Shown: positions 1-8,918 of the stretch, one piece after another | Layout: the number at the start of each line of letters is the position of its first letter | Position numbering within the stretch: position 1 is the first letter of the stretch | Source: Apibacter adventoris | Lineage (GTDB): Bacteria > Bacteroidota > Bacteroidia > Flavobacteriales > Weeksellaceae | Assembly (NCBI RefSeq): GCF_002964975.1 | Contig: NZ_PSZM01000047.1 | Location: 1-58,205 of the forward strand | Length of the DNA: 58,205 bases | Direction of reading: 5' to 3' | Made by a program: the position numbers and the translations under genes | The notes under the pieces: generated by a model | Database searches by the model: none | What the model was told of the DNA's origin: nothing | Seen by the model: the letters and a program-made list of their open reading frames with translations, nothing else

Positions 1-250
1 AAAAAGTTATTACTACTAAGTATAATATTCCTGATAGAAATAGGAGTCAACGCACAAACAGGAGGCATAAAAGTAGCCTCCAAAGTATGTTTAAAAAACG
101 GAGAGATCAAAGAAAGTAGACTATGATCAATAAACAATAGCTGGATAAAAGTAATGGACGTAGGTGTAAGAATTAAGGGCAAGGAACTTATGAAAGAGAT
201 CAGGTTAAAGCCCAAAGGAGGCAAAAAGGTGAAATAAGCATAGACTAAGA
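1..250 (+). pseudogene. Remnant of the repeated secreted 137-aa gene (copy 1)
   Basis: Frame 1 reads KKLLLLSIIFLIEIGVNAQT and continues at close similarity to the intact copy at 16406-16819. The start codon lies just outside the window. A TGA replaces an Arg codon at 124-126, the frame resumes after it, and a one-base loss near 229-234 ends the similarity. It is followed by a toxin tail and its immunity gene, the same arrangement as the copies at 15352 and 16406. Confidence 0.75.
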
Positions 251-325
251 AAATCAACTAAAAGAAGTCATCTAAGGTTCAAATCTATATTTAAAAGTTA
301 TAAAGAAACTATTGATGCTTATGTT

Positions 326-544
326 ATGACCACTGATCCATTAAACCTAGTGCAAAATATGGTAACTATATTACCTTCAGTTGATGGAACTCGACACTAT
401 GTTACTCCAGCTTCAAAAAATGGGAAATGGAATGGACATAGTATAGATAATATGGTAGAGGCTGTAGATAAGATGCTTACACCTGAACAACAGCGGGCAA
501 GCGATGAAGCAAAGCAACGATTTAATCCTAATATAAAATGGTAA
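326..544 (+). pseudogene. Coreless toxin C-terminal tail (unit A)
   Basis: This 72-residue frame has no signal or recognisable domain. It lies between a remnant of the repeated 137-aa gene and an immunity-like gene whose start overlaps its stop, so by position it is the broken C-terminal end of a toxin tip. The frame stays open about 30 codons upstream without a good start. The toxin family is not recognised. Confidence 0.5.
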
Positions 545-1371
545 AAATGAGTAAAGTATTTAAAATAATAGCTATATTAATTATATCAACGAAGATATAT
601 AGTTGTCAATATTATTATGTGCCGGGATTTGATTTAAATAACTTTAAAAATACCCCATTAGAATCTTTATCAAAAGCGGTAAAAAATCAAGACGAAGAAA
701 AGATTAAAGAATTAGTAAAACAAGGGAATCTTGATTTAGAATACTATGACCCAGAATATGGAAATACAATACTAATGAATGCTGTTGCTAATAATTTACC
801 CAGATCCGTAGAAACATTACTAAAATTAGGGGCAAATCCTAATCAGTTGAGTAATCTTGAAAAAGGGAGTCCAACAACCCCCTTATTAGTAGCATGTACA
901 GGTTCTTATAAAAAAGATAAATGTAACACAAAGGTATTAGAACTTCTTATAAAGTATGGAGGGGATGTTAATTTTGAAATAAAAGGTTCAGAGTCGAATG
1001 CAAATGGTTTTACAGATAAATTTTTTTACAAAGAAACCCCATTATCTTTAGCCTCTCGTGGGGGATGCCTAAGTGTAGTTAAAGTTTTAGTAGAATCAGG
1101 AGCAGATGTTAATAAAGATATACAATATCCCGGATATAGAGCAATAACAGAAGCTATTATACAACAAAATATGGAAGTAGCCTATTATTTAATAGTAGAT
1201 AAGAAGGCAGAAATACCCAAGTATTGTTTACTGCTAATAAATGGTAAGAAGAAGACAGTAACAGATTTAATAAATAAAAAAGAAGGGTTGCCAAATTTTG
1301 AAAAAGGAACTAAAAATTATAAACTGGGACAAAAAATAAAAAAATATTTAAAGAGTATAGGAAAAGAATAA
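538..1371 (+). CDS. Ankyrin-repeat lipoprotein, predicted immunity protein (unit A)
   Basis: The 277-residue protein starts with a hydrophobic signal and a lipobox-like STKIYSC, so it is probably a lipoprotein. The rest contains ankyrin-type repeats: NTILMNAVANNLPRSVETLL with LGANPNQ, then ETPLSLASRGGCLSVVKVLV with ESGADVNK. Ankyrin proteins are a known class of immunity protein in polymorphic toxin systems. The start overlaps the stop of the toxin tail by 7 nt, which suggests translational coupling; Met4 (547) is an alternative start that still retains the signal. A surface or periplasmic location would imply that the toxin acts in the envelope. Confidence 0.7.
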   Translation: MVKMSKVFKIIAILIISTKIYSCQYYYVPGFDLNNFKNTPLESLSKAVKNQDEEKIKELVKQGNLDLEYYDPEYGNTILMNAVANNLPRSVETLLKLGANPNQLSNLEKGSPTTPLLVACTGSYKKDKCNTKVLELLIKYGGDVNFEIKGSESNANGFTDKFFYKETPLSLASRGGCLSVVKVLVESGADVNKDIQYPGYRAITEAIIQQNMEVAYYLIVDKKAEIPKYCLLLINGKKKTVTDLINKKEGLPNFEKGTKNYKLGQKIKKYLKSIGKE

Positions 1372-1382
1372 AATTAGAGAAA

Positions 1383-1404
1383 ACTCCTTGCAATTGCGAG
1401 GGGG
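1383..1404 (+). terminator. Degraded hairpin terminator of unit A
   Basis: CTCCTTGCAATTGCGAGGGG is an imperfect version of the palindromic terminator seen intact at 16341. The T-tract is lost. Confidence 0.45.
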
Positions 1405-1412
1405 TATTACTC

Positions 1413-1486
1413 CTAGTCCAACAAATCCAGTAGATTCAGTTGATCTTTAGGAATAAGGGAGCGTAAGAGTTGATATAATAAACGTT
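1413..1486 (-). repeat. Remnant of the 84-aa minus-strand gene (copy 1)
   Basis: On the minus strand the sequence reads like LIPKDQLNLLDLL, matching the C-terminal end LLPNEELELLDLLNK of the intact gene at 21058-21312. It joins directly to an RHS-core block. Confidence 0.6.
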
Positions 1487-2514
1487 GCGGATCATTTGGG
1501 AGTAGCAGTAATATTACTAACTTAGACGCACAAATAGTACAGCATGTAGCATATGTACCATTTAGGGAGGTGTTTATTGAAGAAAGGAACCAGAGTTGGA
1601 ATACCCCATACCTGTTTAATGGCAAGGAACTGGATGAGGAAACGGGGTTATACTATTACGGGGCTAGGTATTACAATCCGAGAGAATCCGTGTGGTTATC
1701 TACCGACCCGTTGAGCGGATATAATCCTGTATTTGAGCAAGAACATTATATTGATGGTCAACATAACGGAGGGGGTTATAACTCAGGAAATCTTAATGCT
1801 TATACTTATCAAAATCTGGTTATTTATGTAGATCCCAATGGAAAGCAAACAAAGAATGGGTTTGTAGCAGGGTTAAAGGATGGATTTGTAGGAACATTTA
1901 AGGCTGGTTATAAGTTAGTAACACAACCAGTAAAGACACTTAAGGAGACAGTAAGTAATTATTCATGGGAGGATTATGAGGATGTGTTAGGTAATTCTTT
2001 TACTCTTGGGCAATATGACTATTTTAAAGCAACTTATAAAGCAGCAACAGGAGATTTTTATGGAGCCAGGCGAAATAACAGGGAAGAAAGCAGCAGAAGC
2101 CTCAATTGTATTAGCAACTGAAGGTGCAGGGACAGTCATTAAGTCTGTTAGTAAGACAAGTGCTACAGTAGAAATTATTGAGACTTTAGTAGGTAAAAAT
2201 GTGAGTAAAATAGAAAGCCTAGCAAGTTCTAGAAAAATTATGAGTCTTCAAGATGGGGTAAGAAGCCATTCAATAGTTGAAAAATTTATGAAAAAATGAT
2301 TTCTAGTACAGGTTACGATACTAAAGGAAAATTGGGATACTTTATACATGAGGGAGTTATCTATGTTAATGAGGAAAATCATAATATGACAGCAGCATTG
2401 TTATATCAAGCAGAGAAGAGGTCTAGTAAATATGTGGATGCTTTGATAAAAGAAGGAGAAAGTGTGTTTAAAATGCCTGAAGGTAAAGTATATAAATTTA
2501 GTGCAAAAGAATAA
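1487..2514 (+). pseudogene. RHS-core toxin tip, frameshifted (unit B)
   Basis: The core block runs from about 1487 to 1716 (HVAYVPFREVFIEERNQSWN, GLYYYGARYYNPRESVWLST), then a linker ending YVDPNGKQ and a novel tip. One base is missing in the core (GGGAGT for GGGAAGT), so the 5-prime part is out of frame. A further frameshift near 2065 separates KATYKAATGDFYGA from a frame carrying GKKAAEASIVLATEGAG. The last part (2296-2514) overlaps the previous stop by 4 nt and may be a third piece of the same tip. The tip belongs to no family I recognise. It is followed 8 nt later by its presumed immunity gene. Confidence 0.7.
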
Positions 2515-2522
2515 AGTAAGAT

Positions 2523-3092
2523 ATGATAGATATTGAAATTGTAAAGGAAATAAAGGTAGATAATTATATTATAGATAAATATGATTTTGAATCAGGGAAA
2601 TTTTATTTTATTAAAGTTCCATATGTTTTTAATGATTTCTTTATTAAATATAAAGCTGAAATTATGTTTTATAGAAAAGTATATATTGAACAATGGCAGT
2701 CATATCAATTGAGAGAAGAATATAAAGAAATAAACCAAATAGAATATTTAGATAATTCAAAATATAAATTAGATGAAATTATAGAGAATGCAAGAAAGTA
2801 TGGTATAAAAAAACTAAATCATTATGAATTGAAATGTTTATCTACAGTAATTTTTGGCTTAGAGAAAGATATTATTGTAAGTAATTTAGATGCTATGAAA
2901 GATCAAAGTATTATTAAATATTTTGAGTATTTAAAATATTTAAGTTCTATCGAAGTAAATAAGACATTTATTAGTGTTTTTAGTGGAGGAGATAATATAG
3001 AATCAAATCATTATTTTTCAAAAGTAGAAATATTTGATGTGGAAAATAATAGTGATATTATAGACTATATTCCTAATATTAATATAAACTAA
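2523..3092 (+). CDS. Predicted immunity protein, unknown family (unit B)
   Basis: This intact 189-residue protein has no signal peptide or membrane segment, so it is probably cytosolic. It is rich in Lys, Glu, Ile and Tyr. Its role rests on position: it lies directly behind a toxin tip and before a strong terminator, as in the other units. A cytosolic location would suit an intracellular toxin target. Confidence 0.55.
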   Translation: MIDIEIVKEIKVDNYIIDKYDFESGKFYFIKVPYVFNDFFIKYKAEIMFYRKVYIEQWQSYQLREEYKEINQIEYLDNSKYKLDEIIENARKYGIKKLNHYELKCLSTVIFGLEKDIIVSNLDAMKDQSIIKYFEYLKYLSSIEVNKTFISVFSGGDNIESNHYFSKVEIFDVENNSDIIDYIPNININ

Positions 3093-3161
3093 TTAAAATT
3101 TTATATAATAAATAATCAAGCCTTAATTTGCTATTAAAAAGTTAGGCAAAGAGTAATAAAT

Positions 3162-3203
3162 AAAAACAAAAGCGACCGATACATATCGGTCGCTTTTGTT
3201 TTT
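3162..3203 (+). terminator. Rho-independent terminator, unit B
   Basis: Stem AGCGACCGAT / ATCGGTCGCT with a 4-nt loop, extended by A/T pairs and followed by a T-tract. The same stem sequence is reused after unit C. Confidence 0.9.
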
Positions 3204-3362
3204 ATTCTTTGTTTAACAGATCAAGCAGTTCCAGTTCATCGTTGGGCAGGATAGATTGAATAAGAGAAAATATATTGTAAATGTCTTATTTTTAAAGTAT
3301 TAGGAGAGTTCTTTATGATCCAAAGAGAGGATAAGGGAGGACTTGCAAAGGTTACTCCCTAA
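3204..3362 (-). repeat. Remnant of the 84-aa minus-strand gene (copy 2)
   Basis: The minus strand reads close to IQSILPNDELELLDLLNK, the C-terminal end of the intact gene. It ends at the conserved junction TACTCCCTAAATAAAGAC, where the next RHS core begins. Confidence 0.65.
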
Positions 3363-3364
3363 AT

Positions 3365-4425
3365 AAAGACAACCATGCCTATTTTGAAGTACCTTACCAT
3401 GGAAAAGACCATAATGATTATGTAAACGGAGCAGGCTTCTGCTGTGAAGGAAAGGATAAAAAACTCCAAGCCTACGGATGCGGAATCGGCAAAGGGAATG
3501 AAGAATATGAAAAGATGCAGTATTATTATCATGCGGATCATTTGGGAAGTAGCAGTTATATTACTAACTTAGACGCACAAATAGTACAGCATGTAGAATA
3601 TGTACCATTTGGAGAGGTGTTTATTGAGGAAAGGAACCAGAGTTGGAATACCCCTTACCTGTTTAATGGCAAGGAACAGGTTGAGGAAACGGGGTTATAC
3701 TATTACGGGGAGCGAGATACTATAACCCGAGGGAGTCTGTTTGGTTGTCAACGGATCCGTTGAGTGGTTATAATCCAATATTAGAGGATGAGCATTATAT
3801 TGATGGTGAACATAATGGAGGAGTTTACAACTCATTTAACCATAATACATATATGTATTGCCTACAGAATCCGATTCTTTATGTAGATCCGAATGGGAAG
3901 CAGGAGAAATCTCCTCAAATAATAAACGTATATATATCTGAGGCTACGTGGTCTAATGTATACAAAACCCACCAAATGGGTATAGCAAAAGGAAATCCTA
4001 CATTATTAACTTATGATTCAGATCGATCAGAAGCTAGAAAGAGAAGAAGAGCTGCACAAACAGCTAGCGGATTGACTAAAATACCAGAACAAAATTTAGA
4101 TGAATATCCGTATGCTTCTACAAAAGAGGGAGGAAAAGAGGCAGCAGTTAATTCTGTTCCTGCTAGTGAAAATATGTTACATGGTGGTTATTTAGGTAGT
4201 TTGGTAGTTACAAATAAAATGAAAACGGGGGATAAATTTAATATAATTCTTATTCCTAAAGTTAAGGAACCCAAACCTCAACCATAGACAGTTGAACAAC
4301 CAAGTGTTTCTCCTACTAGTACTCAGAAAGCAATACCTGGAGCAAAGGAAGGGGTAAAAAATATAGGTATCTTAGGAACGGCTATGGGGATACTTATAAC
4401 AATAGGAATGCTTTTAGGAGGGTAA
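3365..4425 (+). pseudogene. RHS-core toxin tip with NucA/NucB-like DNase domain (unit C)
   Basis: The core is open from 3365 to about 3715, where a 2-bp insertion (GGGGAGCGAG for GGGGCGAG) shifts the frame; it resumes at 3745. The tip carries DEYPYASTKEGG (residues 119-130 of the second frame) and VPASENMLHGG, the signature region of the NucA/NucB deoxyribonuclease family, including the acidic and Asn residues expected of the active site. A TAG at 4285-4287 is followed in frame by 45 codons encoding a Pro/Thr-rich linker and the hydrophobic stretch GILGTAMGILITIGMLL, so the original protein was longer. If expressed, the toxin would cut DNA. Confidence 0.75.
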
Positions 4426-4459
4426 TTGTAGAATCGTAAAAGAATATTAAAGTTAAATC

Positions 4460-5032
4460 ATGATAGAAAAAGAACTTATTACATTAGAAGAGACATTAAG
4501 AAAAATAGGTTATCCTATGTCTGTCTATAAGGAAATAGAAAGTCAAATAAAGATAGAGAATTTATTATTGAGTCAAAACTTAGTAATTAATGAAAGTTTA
4601 GTTAGTTTATATTTATGGAAAGGAGGATTAGATGGATCTAAAGTTTATGATGGAACGTTTATAGATTTATTTTCTTATGGGAATTTTATAGATATAGAAT
4701 CAGTTGTAAGTTTATATCTTTTAGATCAAAGTACAAATAAAATTTATGGAAAAAAACTTCCCATAATACAATCCTTAACAGATAATGTATTTATAGATTT
4801 GGATGAGAATAGTTCAACTATAGGACGATTGTATATTTTAGCTCCAGCCATAACATTAAGTAATAATTTTGTTTCAATCTATGATTCTTTAGAATCATGG
4901 ATACGGACTATTAGGTCTTGTTATGAAAAGAAAGCATATATATACAAAAATAGTGACTTGGATATAGATTTTCATTTAGAGGCTGAAATATCAAAAGAAT
5001 TAAATCCTAATTCAGAATTTTGGGAAAGTTAA
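4460..5032 (+). CDS. Predicted SUKH-like immunity protein (unit C)
   Basis: This 190-residue soluble protein follows the NucA/B-like tip. Its C-terminal half (LAPAITLSNNFVSIYDSLES, then WIRTIRSCYEKKAY) resembles SMI1/KNR4 (SUKH) superfamily proteins, which often neutralise nuclease toxins. There is no signal peptide, as expected for protection against an intracellular DNase. The frame is intact although the toxin is broken. The SUKH assignment is by eye and needs a profile search. Confidence 0.6.
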   Translation: MIEKELITLEETLRKIGYPMSVYKEIESQIKIENLLLSQNLVINESLVSLYLWKGGLDGSKVYDGTFIDLFSYGNFIDIESVVSLYLLDQSTNKIYGKKLPIIQSLTDNVFIDLDENSSTIGRLYILAPAITLSNNFVSIYDSLESWIRTIRSCYEKKAYIYKNSDLDIDFHLEAEISKELNPNSEFWES

Positions 5033-5132
5033 ATTTCTAAATTAAGTTATGGTTGGTTGATATTATTTTAATAAAAACTTCCCCCAAATTAGATTTCCCT
5101 AAAATTAAAGACAAATATTGCAGTAAATATTT

Positions 5133-5171
5133 AAAAAGAAAGCGACCGATAAATCGGTCGCTTTTTGTTTT
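5133..5171 (+). terminator. Rho-independent terminator, unit C
   Basis: Stem AGCGACCGAT / ATCGGTCGCT with an AA loop, followed by TTTTTG. It is the same stem as after unit B. Confidence 0.9.
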
Positions 5172-5333
5172 CAAGGTCTTTATTAATTAAATCCAATAGT
5201 TCCAGTTCATCTTTGGAATAAGAGAGCGAATGAGGGTAAGGATATTATAAATATCCCATTGGATGTGTTCTTGGAATTCCTTATGCTACAAAGAAAGAAT
5301 AAGAGAAGAATTACAGAGGATAATCCCTAAGTA
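5172..5333 (-). repeat. Remnant of the 84-aa minus-strand gene (copy 3)
   Basis: The minus strand reads HIQWDIYNILTLIRSLI and then, after a one-base slip, DELELLDLI. The remnant fills the roughly 300-bp space between immunity C and core D. Confidence 0.65.
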
Positions 5334-5335
5334 AA

Positions 5336-6443
5336 GACCACTATGCGTATTTTGAACCTTACCATGGAAAAGACCATAATGATTATGTAAACGTAGCAGG
5401 CTTCTGCTGTGCAGGCAAAGATAAAAAACTCCAAGCCTATGGAGGCGGAATCAACAAAGGAAATGAATAATATGAAAAGATTCAGTATTATGATAATGCG
5501 GATTATTTGGGCAGAATCAGTTATATTACTAACTTAGACGCACAAATAGTACAGCATGTAGAATATGTACCATTTGGGGAGGTGTTTATTGAGGAAAGGA
5601 ACCAGAGTTGGAATATCCCTTACCTGTTTAAAGGAAAAGAGTTGGATGGGGAAACGGGGTTATACTATTACGGAGCCAGATACTATAACCCGAGGGAATC
5701 TATCTTTTTAAGTGTAGATCCAATGTTTGAAGAAACGATGACTCCGTATCAATATACGTATCAAAATCCAATTAGGTTTACTGACCCAACGGGAATGGAG
5801 CCAGAGGAAGGGCCAGGGCCTAAAGGGGTGATATCAAGAAGACTGCAAATTTTAGTTAATTTAAATGTCAAGGGTAATGAACAAATACCTATTGCGGCAG
5901 GAGAAAGTCATACATCAGTAATCTTAGCTCATACAGGGGTTATGACTAGTGTAAATCATAAACGTTCTTTAAATCTTGTATATTCAACTCATGCTAAAAA
6001 AGTAGATAATGATAGTAAATTTTCTAAAATAAATAAAAATTCTAGTGCAGAGATTGCTAATTCTACAAATTGTTATGGATATGTATTGACAGGTGGAGAG
6101 TATTTTGTTGAAAATGAGTTTAAAGAAATAGGGTCATATTATATTAAATTCAGGCTATAACCATATAAAGGATAATCGAACAAATATGTTTAGAGAAGGA
6201 GATATATTATTATGGGATGGACATATTATAGAAGCTGTTAAAAAGGGAGAGAATTTAGTTTGGTAGACTTTTTTTGCTGGTTCAGAATCGCTATATTATG
6301 GCTCTTTAGAGGATGTAATATACTATAATAGTGAAGTTGGTGGGTCAATTTATGGAGATGTAAATAATGCTTCATTGTTTAGACCTACTAAACCAGATGT
6401 TGTAGATAAGAAATATAAATCTAAAGATAAAGCCAATAGTTAA
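5336..6443 (+). pseudogene. RHS-core toxin tip with Cys/His peptidase-like domain, broken (unit D)
   Basis: The core has an in-frame TAA near 5468 and is open again from 5507. The tip contains STNCYGYVLTGGEYF, then a frameshift near 6150 leading to REGDILLWDGHIIEAVKK, a TAG at 6264-6266 in place of a Glu codon, and a tail ending LFRPTKPDVVDKK. It is clearly homologous to the intact tip of unit H (STNCLGFVLTGGEYY ... GGHIIEAVKK). The conserved Cys and His suggest an NlpC/P60-like or papain-like thiol hydrolase. It is inactive here because of three lesions. Confidence 0.7.
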
Positions 6444-6460
6444 AAAATATAAGGGAATTT

Positions 6461-7033
6461 ATGGAAGTAATTAAGTTTATAATTATTTATATTGTAGTTA
6501 TTTCATTTACTTTTTCATGCACTAATGGTAGTGTAAGGGATAAGGTGTGTAGGATTCAAATAACAGGGTTTGGTAAAACGAGTGATCGGGAAAATGAATT
6601 TATTGAAGGTGAGTGGACTTTAAGAAAAATTATTTTGAGAAAAAAGTTAATTAGTAATAAATGTGTATTTGAAGATGAAAAAGAAGTAGATAAAAGTTTA
6701 AATATTAAAATTTCGAATATAGGTATAGAAGAAAATAATTTATTAATAGCTTATCGAAAACCTGATAATAATAGAATTTTTATTTTTAATAGATTAGATA
6801 CCTTGAATGGGGAATATTATTTAAGAAGAATAAATTTTTCAAGAGAGAAATATTTTGCATTAAAAAGTATGCAATATCAATATTATAAAAATGATAGTAT
6901 TGAGGGTTATTTATCGGTAGAACTTTTATTTTTCAGAGATAAAGTTCCTGATAAAATAAAAAAGTATATAGAAAAGGAAACAACTATTAATACTTTGTTA
7001 AAAAAGCAAGATACAATTGACTTTGATAAATGA
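6461..7033 (+). CDS. Lipoprotein immunity protein of the Cys/His toxin family (unit D)
   Basis: The 190-residue protein has an N-terminal signal with lipobox-like SFTFSC. It shares GEWTLRKI, a LDTLNGEYYL motif and a DFDK-type C-terminus with the proteins at 14119 and 14741, which follow related toxin tips. Three homologous immunity lipoproteins behind three related toxins strongly support pairing. The lipoprotein location implies that the toxin works in the periplasm, which would fit a peptidoglycan or envelope peptidase target. The frame is intact although the toxin is dead. Confidence 0.7.
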   Translation: MEVIKFIIIYIVVISFTFSCTNGSVRDKVCRIQITGFGKTSDRENEFIEGEWTLRKIILRKKLISNKCVFEDEKEVDKSLNIKISNIGIEENNLLIAYRKPDNNRIFIFNRLDTLNGEYYLRRINFSREKYFALKSMQYQYYKNDSIEGYLSVELLFFRDKVPDKIKKYIEKETTINTLLKKQDTIDFDK

Positions 7034-7080
7034 ATAGTGAAATTAGAAGATCTAATAAAAACATAAATAACCCAATAAAG

Positions 7081-7106
7081 AACCCCGCATTTCGCGGGTT
7101 TTTTCT
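7081..7106 (+). terminator. Rho-independent terminator, unit D
   Basis: Stem CCCGC / GCGGG with loop ATTTC, then TTTTTTCTTTTT. Confidence 0.85.
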
Positions 7107-7270
7107 TTTTAAGGTTCTTTATTGAGTAAATCCAACAACTCTAACTCATCCTTAGGGACAAAGGAGCGAATGAGTTGCAGGATATTGTAAATATCCCATT
7201 GGATGTGTTCTTGGAATTCCTTATGCTACAAAGAAAGGATAAGAGAATAATTACAGAGGATACTCCCTAA
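7107..7270 (-). repeat. Remnant of the 84-aa minus-strand gene (copy 4)
   Basis: The minus strand reads EHIQWDIYNILQLIRSFV and PKDELELLDLLNKE in one frame, preceded by a stop and a weakly similar stretch. This is roughly the last 50 residues of the family. The junction with core E is at CTCCCTAAATAAAGACC. Confidence 0.7.
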
Positions 7271-7272
7271 AT

Positions 7273-8390
7273 AAAGACCATAATGATTATGTAAACGGAG
7301 CAGGCTTCTGCTGTGCAGGCAATGATAAAAAACACCAAGCCTATGGAGGCGGAATCGGCAAAGGGAATGAAGAATATGAAAAGATGCAGTATTATGATCA
7401 TGCGGATCATTTGGGAAGTAGCAGTTATATTACTAACTTAGACGCGCAAATAGTACAGCATGTAGCATATGTACCGTTTGGGGAGGTTTTTATTGAGGAA
7501 AGGAACCAGAGTAGGAATACCCCTTACCTGTTTAATGGCAAGGAACTGGATGAGGAAACGGGGCTAGGTATTACAATCCGAGGGAGTCTATCTTTTTAAG
7601 TGTAGATCCGATGTTTGAAGAAACGATGACTCCGTATCAGTATACTTATCAAAATCCAATTAGGTTTACTGACCCTACGGGGATGGAGGGAGAGTGGACA
7701 GGAGTTACTAAAAATGAGGATGGAAGTTATACAGTAGTAGCAGGAGAAGCTGATAATGATAGAAATATCTATGTAATGGATAGAAAAGGGAATAGAACAG
7801 ATGAAGTTGTCGAACAATCGTTTACAGAATATTCATTTTTATTATATGAAGGTCAGCCTGCAATAGGAGCTATAATCAATCCTGGAGATATGAGTGGAAA
7901 TGATTTTATGAATAATGAAATTATTAATAATCCTAATGGATTGGGATTAATTGAATATATGAGAAATGCTACAGGGGGAGAGCTTTATGATTTTAAGGCT
8001 AGAGGATTTGTTTAAAAACCTGGAGGTATGACCAAAACACAGTATAATTATCGTGGAATGTTATTTTCAATAGATGAAATGAAATTATCAAATGATAATC
8101 TTGCAACGTTTGCTTCAGCAAGGGATTTTGGAAATGCAGCAGCAGGATATGTAGCAGGGCGTAAAGGAATTCCATGGAGAGTTGCTAGGATAGCTTTTGA
8201 TGGCTTACAAACAATACAAGGGAAAAATTGGAAATCTGGTAAATGGCAGGTCGAAGGGCAACCTACTCAAAGAGCTCAAAGAGTAGGTCATACTGCAGGT
8301 ATGAATGCTTTTAAAAGGGCATATAGTAAATCTTTAGAAGAAGTAAAGAGGGCTAAAGCGCAACGTGTTATTTCTTTTGGACCAAAGTAA
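7273..8390 (+). pseudogene. RHS-core toxin tip, toxin-44-like, broken (unit E)
   Basis: The core has lost 39 bp between two AAAGACCA repeats and 16 bp between two ACGGGG repeats; the second loss shifts the frame near 7563. The tip starts after YQNPIRFTDPTGMEGEW. A TAA at 8013-8015 splits it, but the frame continues without a shift into the segment at 8028. That segment holds SARDFGNAAAGYVAGRKGIP and ARIAFDGLQ, which resemble the bacterial toxin 44 family, as does the upstream GGELYDFKARG. Activity is not deduced here. Confidence 0.65.
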
Positions 8391-8400
8391 TTGAAATATA

Positions 8401-8820
8401 ATGAAAAAACAGATAATAATTATTTTGATATTTATCATTACAATAATTGGGAGTGGTATATTGTATTTATTTCAAGAAAGAGAATATTTTTGTTTAACAT
8501 CAAATAACTGTATAACAGTATGGAAAACATCAGAAGGGGCTTATATAATTCCAGGTAAATATACTAGTTGGTTTAAACCTAAGGATAATTATATAAAAAC
8601 TAGTAATGTAAATGCAGTTACAATAGTAATAGATAAACAATCGAAATATGATTATATTATTTCAAATGATTATAATAAATCAATAGAAGTAAATATGTCT
8701 AAATATAAGATAAAATATTATCCATATAATGAAAGGAATAGCTTTGAAAGAGAATTTTACGAAAAAAATAAATTAAAGGAAGGGTTGAAGTGTTTACCGA
8801 TAGATATTGGAGAATTATAA
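8401..8820 (+). CDS. Membrane-anchored predicted immunity protein (unit E)
   Basis: The 139-residue protein has one N-terminal hydrophobic helix (IIIILIFIITIIGSGILYLF) after a short basic start. The remaining roughly 115 residues should face the periplasm and include a Cys pair in YFCLTSNNC. No family is recognised. Placement directly behind the toxin-44-like tip and before a terminator supports an immunity role. The anchor suggests that the toxin acts in or enters through the periplasm. Confidence 0.6.
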   Translation: MKKQIIIILIFIITIIGSGILYLFQEREYFCLTSNNCITVWKTSEGAYIIPGKYTSWFKPKDNYIKTSNVNAVTIVIDKQSKYDYIISNDYNKSIEVNMSKYKIKYYPYNERNSFEREFYEKNKLKEGLKCLPIDIGEL

Positions 8821-8833
8821 ATTAAAATAAAAG

Positions 8834-8860
8834 AAACCCCGTTAAGTGCGGGGTTTTTTA
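8834..8860 (+). terminator. Rho-independent terminator, unit E
   Basis: Stem AAACCCCG / CGGGGTTT with a short loop and T-tract. Confidence 0.9.
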
Positions 8861-8861
8861 T

Positions 8862-8918
8862 TTAACTAATCTCCTTCATCCATGCACTAATTTGAGGAGT
8901 TCAATAATATTATAAATA
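8862..8918 (-). repeat. Short remnant of the minus-strand boundary gene (copy 5)
   Basis: A shortened, divergent version resembling the copies near 17884 and 19564 (CAATAATATTATAAATA region). It joins core F without the usual CCCTAAATAAAG stretch. Confidence 0.45.

Noticed and set aside
3359-3541. Repeated minus-strand hydrophobic ORF of about 60 codons (also near 8910, 10708, 12960 and 19623)
   Set aside because: It is exactly antisense to the conserved RHS core, so its recurrence follows from the core repeat. Copies begin and end at different places and there is no start signal.
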